Assembly (NCBI RefSeq): GCF_901827185.1 | Contig: NZ_LR594671.1 | Coordinates: forward strand, 4,366,001 to 4,430,000 | Direction: 5' to 3' | From: Variovorax sp. PBL-E5 | Lineage (GTDB): Bacteria > Pseudomonadota > Gammaproteobacteria > Burkholderiales > Burkholderiaceae_C | DNA: 64,000 bases | Shown here: piece by piece, positions 8,693 to 17,043 of the stretch | How the letters are laid out: every line of letters begins with the position of its first letter | How positions within the stretch are numbered: position 1 is the first letter of the stretch | Translations under genes and position numbers: made by a program | Notes under the pieces: model-generated | What the model saw: the letters and a program-made list of their open reading frames with translations, nothing else | Databases searched by the model: none | Told to the model about the DNA's origin: nothing

Positions 8693-9919
8693 ATGAACGA
8701 ACAAGCCGCTGCTCCTCCGCCCCTGCAGGGCATCCGCGTCGTCGAACTCGGCAACTACATCGCAGGCCCCGGCACCGCGATGACGCTCGGCGACCTCGGC
8801 GCCGAAGTGGTGAAGCTCGAATCGATGGAAGGCGACATGTCGCGCCACACGGGCCACTTCGGGCACGCGATGCTGCGCGCCTACAACCGCAGCAAGAAGT
8901 CGATCGCGCTCGATCTGCGCAAGCCGCGCGGCATCGAGATCGCGCGCCGCCTCATCCTGCGCGCCGACGTGGTCGTGCAGAACCTGCGACCGGGCGCCGC
9001 CGAGTCGCTCGGCCTCGGCGCGGATGCATTGCGCGCGATGCATCCGGGGCTGGTCCATGTGTCGATCAGCGGCTTTCCGGCCGATGCGCCTTCGCGCGAC
9101 CGGCCGGGCTACGACATTGCGGCGCAGGCGGAAAGCGGCCTGATGTCGGTGACCGGCGAAGCGCGAGGCCTGCCGCAGAAGGTGGGCGCCACCATCATCG
9201 ACGCGGCGACCGTTCAGGTGGCGGCCCAGGCCGTGCTCGCCGCGCTGTTCCGGCGCGTGCGCACCGGCGTCGGGGAAACCATCCGTGTCTCGCTGCTGGA
9301 AGTGGCCCTGCACCTGCAGCTGCCGAACTGGAGCGACTACCTGGCGCGCGGCGTCGAACCGACACGCAGCGGCGACGGCCAGCCGATGAACGCACCCGCG
9401 GCCGACATCTTCCGCACACGCGACGGCATGGTGGTGGTCTCCGCCTATGTGCAGTCGCATTGGGTGCGCCTGTGCGAAACCATCGGCTGCCCCGAACTCG
9501 CGACCGATGCGCGCTTTCTCACCAACGAGCTGCGGGTGGCGAACCGGCCGACCATGAAGCTGGCCGTGAGTGAACGGCTGTCGCGCCACGACACGCGTGA
9601 ATGCGTGGACCTGCTCACGCGCAACGGCATCGTCGTGGGGGTGGTGCGCAGCTACGGCGACGTGCTGGCGGGCGAGGACTTCCGTTCGAGCCGCATGGTG
9701 ATGGACGTCGCGCCGAACGGCGATCGCCCTGGCTACGCCAGCTTCGGCCTGCCCTACGAGCTGTGCGGCACGCCGCGCCGCCGGACCGAGGCTGCGCCCG
9801 CGCACGGCGCGCACACCGAGGAGATCCTGCGGGACGCCGGGTTCAGCGACGGCGAGACGGCGCAACTGCTGGAGGCCGGCGTCGTGAAGGCCGCGGTGGC
9901 CGCAGGCACCGGAGCCTGA
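8693..9919 (+). CDS. CaiB/BaiF family III CoA-transferase
   Basis: The 408-residue protein (start MNEQAAAPPPLQGIRVVELG) shows the family III fold: N-terminal VVELGNYIAGPGTAM, the DLGAEVVKLE segment, and the catalytic Asp at D170 in GATIIDAAT, matching Asp169 of formyl-CoA transferase. These enzymes move CoA between carboxylates through mixed anhydride and thioester intermediates. With the downstream Bug receptor and upstream LysR gene it suggests uptake and CoA activation of an organic acid. The acid cannot be inferred. Confidence 0.92.
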   Translation: MNEQAAAPPPLQGIRVVELGNYIAGPGTAMTLGDLGAEVVKLESMEGDMSRHTGHFGHAMLRAYNRSKKSIALDLRKPRGIEIARRLILRADVVVQNLRPGAAESLGLGADALRAMHPGLVHVSISGFPADAPSRDRPGYDIAAQAESGLMSVTGEARGLPQKVGATIIDAATVQVAAQAVLAALFRRVRTGVGETIRVSLLEVALHLQLPNWSDYLARGVEPTRSGDGQPMNAPAADIFRTRDGMVVVSAYVQSHWVRLCETIGCPELATDARFLTNELRVANRPTMKLAVSERLSRHDTRECVDLLTRNGIVVGVVRSYGDVLAGEDFRSSRMVMDVAPNGDRPGYASFGLPYELCGTPRRRTEAAPAHGAHTEEILRDAGFSDGETAQLLEAGVVKAAVAAGTGA

Positions 9920-10093
9920 ATGGCCCGCCGGGCCTGCCCGAGCCATGGCCGCACCCCTGCCCCGTGTGCACGACATACAAAGCAGCTTTTCATTCCTTGC
10001 AGATTTGCGGCCGATGCCCGGCGATAGACTGCGCCGGCGACCCCGACGCGCGGACATCGATGCCGCCGCGGGCCCCGCTCACAAGGAGACAAA

Positions 10094-11053
10094 GTGCGTT
10101 ATCTGAAATTCATCGCCGGCCTGTCGCTGGGATTGATCGCGGCGCTGGGCGCGGCCCATGCGGAACAACCCACCCGCATCGTGGTCCCGTTCGCGGCCGG
10201 CGGCGGCACCGACCAATACGTCCGCATCCTGGCCTCGGAGCTCACGAAACGCGGGATGCAGATCATCGTGGAGAACAAGCCCGGCGCGAGCGGCATCGTC
10301 GCCGCGGACTACGTGGCCAAGTCGCGGCCGGACGGCCGCACGGTGCTGGTGTCCTCGCTCGGCACGCTGGCCAACAACACCATCCTGTTCGACAAGCTGC
10401 CCTACGACCCGGTCAAGGATTTCGCGCCGGTCTCGCAGATCGCCTACCAGCCCGCGATCATCGTCGGGCGCACCGACCTGCCGTACAAGAACATCAAGGA
10501 GATGGTCGAATACGCCAAGCTGCATCCGGGCAAGATCAACCGCGGCTCCCCGGGCTCGGCCATCCTCACCAACCTGGCGCCGATGAGTTTCGAGAAGTCG
10601 ATCGGCATCAGCACCACCCATGTGCCCTTCAACGGCGATACGCCGGCGCTGCAGGCATTGCTCGGCGGGCAGATCGACATCGACGGCACGTCCATCACGG
10701 GTTCGCTGCCCTACGTCCGCAGCGGCCAGCTCCGCGTGCTCGGCGTGATGGACAGCCGCAGGCTTTCGCAGGTGCCGGAGGCGCCGACCTTCAAGGAGAT
10801 GGGCTACGACGTCCAGGCCGTGCTGTGGTATTCACTCTCGGTGCCGGCGGCCACGCCGAAAGCGGCGATCGAACGGCTGAACCACGCCGTCAACCAGGTG
10901 ATCGCCGACCCCGAGTTCGTCACGCGCGCCCATGCCATCGGCATGGAGCCGCGCGGCGGCACGCCGGAGGAACTGGCGAAGTTCGTTCGCACCGAGTTCG
11001 ATCGGTGGGTGCCGTTGTTGCAGAGTTTGAATTTGCCGAAGCAGGGGCAGTGA
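10094..11053 (+). CDS. Bug family (TctC-like) periplasmic tripartite tricarboxylate receptor
   Basis: The 319-residue protein starts at GTG with a strong AAGGAG nine bases upstream. A signal peptide spans residues 1-23 (MRYLKFIAGLSLGLIAALG then AHA-E cleavage). The mature part has the Bug hallmarks RIVVPFAAGGGTDQYVRI, ENKPGASG and GDTPALQALLGGQID. These extracytoplasmic receptors bind carboxylates, often for TctAB transporters encoded elsewhere. It is the last chromosomal gene before the island junction at 11088. Confidence 0.93.
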   Translation: MRYLKFIAGLSLGLIAALGAAHAEQPTRIVVPFAAGGGTDQYVRILASELTKRGMQIIVENKPGASGIVAADYVAKSRPDGRTVLVSSLGTLANNTILFDKLPYDPVKDFAPVSQIAYQPAIIVGRTDLPYKNIKEMVEYAKLHPGKINRGSPGSAILTNLAPMSFEKSIGISTTHVPFNGDTPALQALLGGQIDIDGTSITGSLPYVRSGQLRVLGVMDSRRLSQVPEAPTFKEMGYDVQAVLWYSLSVPAATPKAAIERLNHAVNQVIADPEFVTRAHAIGMEPRGGTPEELAKFVRTEFDRWVPLLQSLNLPKQGQ

Positions 11054-11087
11054 GGGGTGAGGGTTGCGAAGAGTGACCCACGACTCG

Positions 11088-11101
11088 CGGCGGAGAGTGT
11101 G
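11088..11101. repeat. Candidate attL: short copy of the tRNA-Ser 3' end
   Basis: CGGCGGAGAGTGTG here is identical over 14 bp to 31784-31797, which covers the discriminator base, the 3' acceptor strand and the start of the T-stem side of tRNA-Ser(TGA). It lies 35 bp after the last catabolic gene and just before the first accessory genes, as expected for the far end of a tRNA-integrated element. Confidence 0.7.
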
Positions 11102-11255
11102 TCCGCACAGTCTCTAGAATCCATGCGGGTTTCGAGACCATTCGCCGATTTTTCCATCATCCCTACCGCCAAACGGGAATCGATTGATCTGCGCGAGGAG
11201 ACAACGTCGGCGATCCATCTACGATAGGCCTCGTACAACCCCCGCGAGGTTCAAA

Positions 11256-11972
11256 GTGCCCCAATTTCAAGTGCCGCTCGGCGAGGCCATCCACACGTTC
11301 GAAGACTTGCCCAAGAGCGCAGGCATCCGGTGGGCGGTCGGAGACCCAGACGGCTTGCGCAGTTCAACTTGGCGGATCTGGGGAAACAAGAAGGGCGATG
11401 TCTATGCGGCAATCAGGCACCTTGGTGGAGTGACGAAGGCCAGCTTCCATCGAGATCGAAAATGCCAAGTCGGCTTCACCACCGAGTACATGCAATCTCC
11501 TGACGGCGGCGACGTCGAAGGCTCGCGGCACTGGGTCACCTGGAAACTGCCAGAAGCACCGATGGTTCAAGCGATGCACATCATCTGCCCCGACGAGGAT
11601 CTCGTGCGATTCAACGATGAGCCGGAAGAAGCAAGGCTCATGCGGTGGCTTCCGGCTCCCGGCATCGGGCATGCGAAGGTGACGACAATTCACATCGCCG
11701 AACCGCCCAATGACAGCGGGTGGAAAGAGGCGACAAGTCGCGGCGAACTCATCGGGTTTTTCGAATGCCCGACGCGCACGACGTGGATCACTTCCATCTC
11801 CCAGCATCTTGGTCCGAACGAGCGCGCGCTTGTGGCAACTTGGCGCAACTGGGGGACCGAAGTCGCAGGCGCAAAGACGGATGAGGCAGGCGCTCGCATG
11901 CTGTATCTGGGTGGCTCACCCCCAGCAGAAACGCCTTTCATGATCGAGTTGCGGCCTGAAATCGGCTCCTAA
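11256..11972 (+). CDS. Hypothetical protein, first gene of the island
   Basis: I place the start at a GTG (11256, VPQFQVPLGEAIHTFEDLPK) preceded by GCGAGGT; an in-frame ATG at 11184 would add 24 basic residues that look non-coding and has no ribosome site. This gives about 238 residues. The sequence is soluble and Trp-rich (WRIWGNKKGDVYAAIRHLGG, GSRHWVTWKLPEA) with no motif that I recognise. Codon use is less GC-biased than the upstream core genes, consistent with acquired DNA. Function unknown. Confidence 0.65.
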   Translation: MPQFQVPLGEAIHTFEDLPKSAGIRWAVGDPDGLRSSTWRIWGNKKGDVYAAIRHLGGVTKASFHRDRKCQVGFTTEYMQSPDGGDVEGSRHWVTWKLPEAPMVQAMHIICPDEDLVRFNDEPEEARLMRWLPAPGIGHAKVTTIHIAEPPNDSGWKEATSRGELIGFFECPTRTTWITSISQHLGPNERALVATWRNWGTEVAGAKTDEAGARMLYLGGSPPAETPFMIELRPEIGS

Positions 11973-12102
11973 CGCTGCGGCGCACCTGAAACGCCCCGAA
12001 CGGCCTGCGATCAGGGCTCAGCTCGCGCCCCGCACCAGACGCAGATGCGTCTGGCTGCCGTCCTCGTCGGTCAGTTCGCCGGCCCGCTACGAAACTCTGA
12101 AG

Positions 12103-12426
12103 TCAGCGCGGGCCGTCGCGCGGCAACTGGTGCTGGAGGGTGGCGACCTGATCCTGCAGGAACGCCAGCGCGCCTCGCGTGAAGGTCGGATTCTCGAAAC
12201 AGCGGCCCGTGACATTGGTGATGAACCGGCTGCCGTCGCGCACAGAGCATGCGAACGCGATGCCAGTCACCTCGCCGCGGATCGCGAGATCGAGCAGCTG
12301 CGTGAGCGCATCTATGGTTTCCTGACACGGTTTCACTGCGGAGCGCACCAAGCGCAATGGCGCAGGCGTGGTGGCCGGCTTGGTCATCGACGCCGCGCGC
12401 TTGCTCGAGCCAAGGTGCTCAGCCAT
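12103..12426 (-). CDS. Hypothetical protein, third gene of a coupled trio
   Basis: This 107-residue protein starts MAEHLGSSKRAASMTKP; its ATG lies inside the last codons of the preceding gene (8-bp overlap), so translational coupling is likely. The C-terminal half (CQETIDALTQLLDLAIRGEVTGIAFACSVRDGSRFITNVTGRCFENP) is a compact alpha/beta segment. It resembles small proteins of unknown function seen in Burkholderiales islands. No function is proposed. Confidence 0.6.
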   Translation of the reverse strand: MAEHLGSSKRAASMTKPATTPAPLRLVRSAVKPCQETIDALTQLLDLAIRGEVTGIAFACSVRDGSRFITNVTGRCFENPTFTRGALAFLQDQVATLQHQLPRDGPR

Positions 12427-12688
12427 GTGCGCCGCTTTGCGCCACCGCATAGTCGAAATTGGTGTCGGCGATCTCGGGCGACGACATGAACATGTAGGTC
12501 GCGCTGCCCCCGATAGCGACGTGGTAGCGAGTCCGCGGCGGGCGCGGCTCGGCATGCACGCGCGGCGCAATGGTCGAGGCCCAAAGTTGCACCGAGCCCG
12601 ACTCACGCAAGAGTTCAAACTTCGCGTCCTCCTCGGGCCGGAATCGATCGACCAGATCGGCGGGGGCTGCGGCGGGCTGCTTAGGCAT
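12419..12688 (-). CDS. Hypothetical protein, second gene of a coupled trio
   Basis: The 89-residue protein starts MPKQPAAAPADLVDRF behind a near-perfect AGGAGGTG. It overlaps the end of the preceding gene by 8 bp and the start of the next by 8 bp. Its centre reads KFELLRESGSVQLWASTIAPRVHAEP and the C-terminus IADTNFDYAVAQSGAHG. No family was recognised. The tight overlaps show that the three genes form one operon. Confidence 0.62.
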   Translation of the reverse strand: MPKQPAAAPADLVDRFRPEEDAKFELLRESGSVQLWASTIAPRVHAEPRPPRTRYHVAIGGSATYMFMSSPEIADTNFDYAVAQSGAHG

Positions 12689-13031
12689 GGGACACCTCCT
12701 CAGAGGCTCGCAGGCACGCCATCAGCCGGTGCTCCTGCGCCAGGTGCCCTGGCTCCTCCATCCACTCCTCTGCGATTTCGGCTAGATGAAGCGCCGTTGG
12801 GTTGTCTTCATCCGCGAATTGGCGCAGTTGGGTTGTTAGAGCCATCAACAGCGACCTGGCTCGGTCGTAGTGCTGACTGATCTCCAAAGCCATATCAATC
12901 GCAAGCGCTGTGCGTTGCCTCGGCGGCAACGACCTGTAGTACTGGAGGCCGTCAGGGGCTGCTGCCTCTTTCGATGTACCGCTTCTGGTCGTTGCTGCGC
13001 CGCTCGGGCGCGGGATAATTTGAGTAGCCAT
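12681..13031 (-). CDS. Hypothetical helical protein, first gene of a coupled trio
   Basis: The 116-residue protein starts MATQIIPRPSG with AAAGGA upstream. Upstream in-frame methionines exist but give a low-complexity Arg/Ala-rich extension and are rejected. The body from residue 30 (GLQYYRSLPPRQRTALAIDMALEISQHYDRA) is strongly helical and Leu/Ala-rich, ending with acidic EDNPTALHLAEIAEEWMEEP. It resembles short regulatory or accessory proteins of mobile elements. Function unknown. Confidence 0.6.
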   Translation of the reverse strand: MATQIIPRPSGAATTRSGTSKEAAAPDGLQYYRSLPPRQRTALAIDMALEISQHYDRARSLLMALTTQLRQFADEDNPTALHLAEIAEEWMEEPGHLAQEHRLMACLRASEEVSHA

Positions 13032-13162
13032 GATGTGCGAGTCCTTTCGCGGTTGCACGTTGTGGTTAGACGGCCCGAGGTGTGTCCAGCACCTTGGGCT
13101 GTCGCCTTTTTGCCTCAGATCAAATAGGCACTGGGTGCCTATCTGCGCCCTGAGGCGCGGCG

Positions 13163-13339
13163 TTATTCGGTCGGCAGCTTCGCCTTGTCGATCGCTCTGT
13201 TCAACCATGCCATGCCGAGCTGGCGGAGCTTGAGCCAACGCGCAGGCGTGAGCCTGAGCGAACTGGTCACTGCCTTTTGATCTTCGGGCAAGGGCGGCCG
13301 GCCGATTCGTGCTCGCTCTTCCATTTCTTGTTTCGTCAT
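13163..13339 (-). CDS. Small ribbon-helix-helix-like DNA-binding protein
   Basis: This 58-residue protein (MTKQEMEERARIGRPPL, then TSSLRLTPARWLKLRQLGMAWLNRAID) has a basic N-terminal arm, one predicted beta strand SLRL and two short helices, the layout of ribbon-helix-helix repressors. Its ATG lies 5 bp from a long perfect inverted repeat (13344-13396) that covers its promoter. Autoregulation by direct binding is therefore likely. The true partner genes may be the hypothetical trio downstream at 13031-12103. Confidence 0.6.
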   Translation of the reverse strand: MTKQEMEERARIGRPPLPEDQKAVTSSLRLTPARWLKLRQLGMAWLNRAIDKAKLPTE

Positions 13340-13343
13340 GGCC

Positions 13344-13396
13344 GTAAAGGTAACGCATAAAGAACGGTGATGCAAGTCTTTTTGCGTTACCTTTAC
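13344..13396 (-). promoter_or_regulatory. Promoter with 14-bp inverted repeat upstream of the RHH-like gene
   Basis: GTAAAGGTAACGCA (13344-13357) and its exact reverse complement TGCGTTACCTTTAC (13383-13396) flank a 25-bp segment that contains TTGCAT, usable as a -35 on the minus strand, with TACCTT 17 bp further as a weak -10 inside the proximal arm. Two binding sites bracketing a promoter are typical of small autorepressors. Confidence 0.6.
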
Positions 13397-13399
13397 TTC

Positions 13400-13893
13400 G
13401 AGCGCCGGCACGAGGCGCTAATTCACCCATCGAGACTTCCCTCAGTTGGTCTGCTAATGATGCGAACCCGCGAAGAATGAGCACTGGCCCGGCTTTCCGG
13501 CCTATTCTCAAGTTCGCGAAGCAGCGAAGGAGCGAAGTAGCGAAGTAAGGCGGACTGGGGGCAAGTAGGGATTCGCGATCCGCACCGGTGCATTGAGGTC
13601 TTCCCCAATGGCGTCGGCAAAAGGTTCAGCCTCCGATTGAAGGAGGGACCCGCCCGCGAGATCGTCGATGGTGCCGCGCTCAGCAGAGGCATGCGTTTGT
13701 CAACATCGGGTCGTGTGGCAAGAAGGCCCGGAAGGGCCTTGATCATTTACGCTGTCGGCCAATCGGGCGATGATCAAATGATTTTGTGAAGAACTGCACT
13801 GCCCGAAGCGCCGAGCGCCGTCAAAATTGGGCAGCGGCCCCTGGTTTTCGACAATTGGGCGATCAGGCGCTCGGCGTTCTAAGGTGACGAAAA
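13400..13893. other. Region of about 490 bp without a supportable gene
   Basis: No convincing coding sequence. A minus-strand open frame at 13423-13746 lacks a ribosome site and recognisable sequence. There is a short tandem pattern at about 13513-13545 (repeats of GCGAAGnA). A phrase like AATnGGGCGAT occurs twice (near 13760 and 13852). Both are too short to assign. Confidence 0.35.
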
Positions 13894-15264
13894 ATGAAAA
13901 GACTATTCTGGACGCTTGCCATTGTTCTGGCCCTTGGCGGTTGCGGCATGTCAAAGGACGAAGTCAGCGCAACCGTCAAGCAGTCGATGCAGCGGAAGCT
14001 GGATGATGATCCGGCGTTTAAAGAGTTCAAGCTGAAGGTCGGCGCCGTCGACGTTCTCAAGCAAAGCGACCACAGCTATAAAGGCATCGCCCACGTACAG
14101 TTCGACGGCGAGATGCAGGAAATTCCTGTCGACATCATCGTCGACGGCGATTCCGTGGCTTGGAACACCGGCCCGGGCGCCTTCATGTTCACGGCGCGAA
14201 GAGCAATCCAAAAGATGCTCACTCCGCCGACCGCGGACAGAGAGGCCGAAGCTCCCCCGATCGCTGCGGCGCAGTCAATTTCTCCCTCGCCTTCGGCTTC
14301 GGACATTCGCCTTGATGCCCCCAGCCTGTTTGCCGCGTACAAGGCCAACGAGGTAGCCGCCGACCTCAAGTACAAAGGCAAGCAACTTCTGGTGACCGGT
14401 CGATTGGAGTCGATCAGCAAAGACTTTGCGGATGACCCGTACCTATCGATCCAGAGCGGAAACGAGTTTGAGAGCGTGCGCGCGAACTTCGACAAGAGCG
14501 CTATCGCTGAGTTGGCGACGCTTCAACGTGGGCAGATCGTGACGCTGCATTGCACTGGCGGAGGCATGGTCGTTCAGTCGCCGATGCTCAATTGCTGGAC
14601 GCCGGTCGAGGGGCCTGCGCCGATAGCAGCGGCAATTCAGACGGTTCCACAAATCGCCGCCACGCCGGCACCCTCACAACCAACAATGCCGGCGCCATCA
14701 TTTGCTCAGGCGTCTCCCGCGGCCGAACCGGCCCAACGCCCTGGTTGGTGCAGCAAAGCCGGCACCAGCGTGGAGAAGATGATTTGTGCTGACGACGAGC
14801 TCTCGGCTCTCGACACCAAGCTTGGCGCCGCATTCAAGATCGCCGAGTCGAAGGCTGATGACAAGAAGGCCTTCTATGCGACCTCGCGAGCATGGCGTGT
14901 CGAACAACGGGATCGCTGCACTGCCAAGGACTGCGTGATTGATGCGTACCAAGAGCGCCTGGCCGACCTCGCTGCGCCTCCAAGGGCGACGACTGGGCCG
15001 ACGCCTCGGCAGACAAACACGCCGGTGGTTGTCGCCCCGATGGCAGCTCCGGCCATGCCTCCCGTCGATGCCTTGGTCCTGCTCAAGGCGCGCGGTGACG
15101 CACTCACCGACCAATGCCGCAATGGTTCTGGCTCCGACCCGATGACGAGACAAGCATGTGACCAGCGGGAAGTGGTCCTTTCGAAGCTGAAAGGGATGGG
15201 ATGGTGCTGGGGACGCACTGGGCAATACAACGGAGCCTTGGGCTGGGTTCAGTGCAGAAGTTAA
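13894..15264 (+). CDS. Lipoprotein with OB-fold tRNA_anti-like and LprI-like domains
   Basis: The 456-residue protein has a lipoprotein signal peptide (MKRLFWTLAIVLALGGC, Cys17). A short domain with alternating charges follows, then a tRNA_anti-like OB-fold (about 143-230, SLFAAYKANEVAADLKYKGK and LLVTGRLESISKDF). A Pro/Ala linker leads to an LprI-like segment (about 286-350) with the family cysteines and EKMICADDELSALDTKLGAAF. LprI-type domains inhibit lysozyme in some bacteria. Secretion to the envelope and the domain mix suggest a surface protection role, which is inference. Three genes for exported proteins follow one another here. Confidence 0.75.
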   Translation: MKRLFWTLAIVLALGGCGMSKDEVSATVKQSMQRKLDDDPAFKEFKLKVGAVDVLKQSDHSYKGIAHVQFDGEMQEIPVDIIVDGDSVAWNTGPGAFMFTARRAIQKMLTPPTADREAEAPPIAAAQSISPSPSASDIRLDAPSLFAAYKANEVAADLKYKGKQLLVTGRLESISKDFADDPYLSIQSGNEFESVRANFDKSAIAELATLQRGQIVTLHCTGGGMVVQSPMLNCWTPVEGPAPIAAAIQTVPQIAATPAPSQPTMPAPSFAQASPAAEPAQRPGWCSKAGTSVEKMICADDELSALDTKLGAAFKIAESKADDKKAFYATSRAWRVEQRDRCTAKDCVIDAYQERLADLAAPPRATTGPTPRQTNTPVVVAPMAAPAMPPVDALVLLKARGDALTDQCRNGSGSDPMTRQACDQREVVLSKLKGMGWCWGRTGQYNGALGWVQCRS

Positions 15265-15328
15265 GGCTCGGTGAGCGCGCGGTCGAATGCGTTTCGGCTA
15301 CAGCTTTAAAACTCCACATGGAATCTCA

Positions 15329-15571
15329 ATGAAGCGTATTTTTAGTTTTTCTTTCTTCCTGCTTGTCTTAGCCGGCTGCGCAAGTACCTCCGACATAGAC
15401 CTCAGCAAGGTCGATAGTGCCTGCGGGCAAACTTGCTCAAAGACCTATTCGGAATGCCTGAGCTCGTTCACTTTTTTTCCGATACAAGCGCAACACCAAT
15501 GCACGGATGGCCTGCGGCTCTGTGCCCAGACTTGCCCGGCAAGAGGGTCTTCCATGACCCAAAAGAATTAG
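15329..15571 (+). CDS. Small cysteine-rich lipoprotein
   Basis: The 80-residue protein starts MKRIFSFSFFLLVLAGC, with a lipobox Cys at 17. The mature part has six further cysteines (SACGQTCSKTYSEC, HQC, LCAQTC), suggesting a disulfide-stabilised fold. An earlier in-frame ATG at 15287 would spoil the signal peptide. It lies 8 bp before the next exported protein. Function unknown. Confidence 0.7.
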   Translation: MKRIFSFSFFLLVLAGCASTSDIDLSKVDSACGQTCSKTYSECLSSFTFFPIQAQHQCTDGLRLCAQTCPARGSSMTQKN

Positions 15572-15578
15572 TCCCCGT

Positions 15579-15989
15579 ATGAAGGCGACTGCAATCGGTT
15601 TCGTGCTTTGTGCGACGTTCTTGGGGGCTCACGCCCAGGATGTCACCGCATGGGGAAAGGAGACCCGCAGCGCCTTCGCAGAATGCTCATTCGTTGGAAC
15701 AGCGGACATGCTGATGGGAACGGTCACACCGGACGACATCTCGAAATCACGCGCGTGCGCGGAAGAGAAGATTCAGGGCGCAAAGATCGGTTATCAGGCG
15801 CTGCCAACGCAGTCGAAGCCAGCTGCAACGACGGCACTCAAGGACTACTTCGCCGCATGGATAGGCGCGATGAAATCTGTGCCCGGCCTTCTTGCCGGAT
15901 CGAAGCGCGACAAGGACAGCGCTTCCCAGGCGACGAAGCAACGCCTAGAGGAGCTTTGGGCTCACGTCGAGATCGAAGCCGGCATCTGA
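15579..15989 (+). CDS. Secreted hypothetical protein
   Basis: The 136-residue protein begins with a cleavable signal peptide (MKATAIGFVLCATFLGAHA-Q). The mature region is mostly helical with two cysteines (AECSFVG, SRACAEEK) and ends QRLEELWAHVEIEAGI. It is probably co-transcribed with the lipoprotein gene 7 bp upstream. No family recognised. Confidence 0.68.
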   Translation: MKATAIGFVLCATFLGAHAQDVTAWGKETRSAFAECSFVGTADMLMGTVTPDDISKSRACAEEKIQGAKIGYQALPTQSKPAATTALKDYFAAWIGAMKSVPGLLAGSKRDKDSASQATKQRLEELWAHVEIEAGI

Positions 15990-16035
15990 CTCGGCCCTGT
16001 CGTGCGCTCATACCTCGTCTTCAAAAGAGGTGGAA

Positions 16036-16264
16036 ATGGAACAGATTCAACAGGCCCGGCACGGGCGCTTCCAACTGCGCGCGCGCGGCAACCGAGCGCC
16101 GAATGGCAAGTTCGCCGCGACATTCACGGTCGCCGAGATCTGCGGCTCGAAGAGATCGAGGTGATGCGCAGCAGCGGGCTACTCTTCGACACCGAGATCG
16201 AAGCTGCCGACGATGGCATGAGACGGCGAAGCGATGGCTGGATCGGACGCACCCGGAGGCCTGA
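16036..16264 (+). pseudogene. Frameshifted remnant of a small conserved hypothetical gene
   Basis: Three overlapping frames read as one continuous protein. Frame one starts MEQIQQARHGRFQLRARG and runs through NGKFAATFTVAEI to a stop at 16164. Frame two continues RLEEIEVMRSSGLLFDTEIE then AADDGMR. Frame three ends AKRWLDRTHPEA at the stop 16262-16264. Restoring about one base near 16140 and one G near 16223 would give a single protein of about 75 residues. This is either a decayed gene or two sequence errors. Confidence 0.5.
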
Positions 16265-16334
16265 TGTTCGCTCGGCTGCTCTGCCGCACGTCCGCGCGGC
16301 GTGATCTCCAGTGCTGAAGCGGTAGCCCCTTCGG

Positions 16335-16574
16335 TCACTCGACGACATCGCCGCCGACCGGATCGGCATCCTCGTTCTCTTCGTTCACAGCCACTTGCCA
16401 GCAGACCGTGCCAGCCTGGAAAGCCTCGAACGCATTCGGGAACGAATGCTCTGAGGCCGAATGCTCCTCGACCCGATCGCCATCGCCAGTCGCCTGCAGC
16501 AGAAGCCAGTGGTAGGCGCCCTCATGGTCCGGGTCCTCAATGACGGTAAGCGCCAGATGCGAGAGGAAGGTCAT
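16335..16574 (-). CDS. Small acidic hypothetical protein
   Basis: The 79-residue protein starts MTFLSHLALTVIEDPDHEG with GGAG ten bases upstream. It is acidic, with WLLLQATGDGDRVEEH and a C-terminus rich in Glu and Asp (NEENEDADPVGGDVVE). The pattern (short strands, FEAFQAGTVCWQVA) matches island-type small proteins of unknown role. No motif assigned. Confidence 0.55.
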   Translation of the reverse strand: MTFLSHLALTVIEDPDHEGAYHWLLLQATGDGDRVEEHSASEHSFPNAFEAFQAGTVCWQVAVNEENEDADPVGGDVVE

Positions 16575-16829
16575 CGGAATTTCTCCAGCTCGAGGGTGAG
16601 CCTTCTGGGATCGAAAACCAACCAACGCTTGTCGATTAGCATGGGCGGGAGGTCGCGTAGGTGGTCCATGGCAAGAGGTTCGGCGCTCGCCTACAAAAGC
16701 GCTGTCGGCCGAGCGCTAATTTCCTGCATGACACATCGCGTTGACCGACTGAAATTGATCCAGCAACTGTCGGCCGACGAACGACGCTGGCAACCCGATC
16801 CCGCGGACTGGCTAAAGGAGCACGACAAC

Positions 16830-17036
16830 ATGGCAGACGACCCGAAGAAAACAGGCCACGACCGCAAGCTTATCGCGCTCGATGAGCCGCACGAAGTTCG
16901 CAGCTGGACGGAATCTCTCGGATGCACTGAGGAGGAGCTGCGCGGCGTCGTGAAGGCAGTGGGAAACTCTGCGGAGAAGGTCCGGCAGCATTTCAGGCTA
17001 CGTTTCGCGGCAAGATCGGGCGGCACCGGTATGTGA
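16830..17036 (+). CDS. DUF3606 family small protein
   Basis: The 68-residue protein starts MADDPKKTGHDRKLIALDEP behind AAGGAG. It carries the DUF3606 signature: Arg-Lys-Leu-Ile near the start, HEVRSWTESLGCTEEELRGVVKAVG and NSAEKVRQHF. The family is common in Burkholderiales and has no assigned function. A second, diverged copy lies at 19679-19858. The 8-bp gap to the next small gene suggests a short operon. Confidence 0.8.
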   Translation: MADDPKKTGHDRKLIALDEPHEVRSWTESLGCTEEELRGVVKAVGNSAEKVRQHFRLRFAARSGGTGM

Positions 17037-17043
17037 GGCGGCC

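Noticed and set aside
13423..13746. A 107-codon minus-strand frame in the gap before the LprI-like gene
   Set aside because: No ribosome site, no protein-like pattern, and composition typical of random frames.
16749..16763. CTG-N9-CAG near the DUF3606 gene considered as a LexA box
   Set aside because: The spacer is nine, not ten, and the site is far (about 65 bp) from the start.
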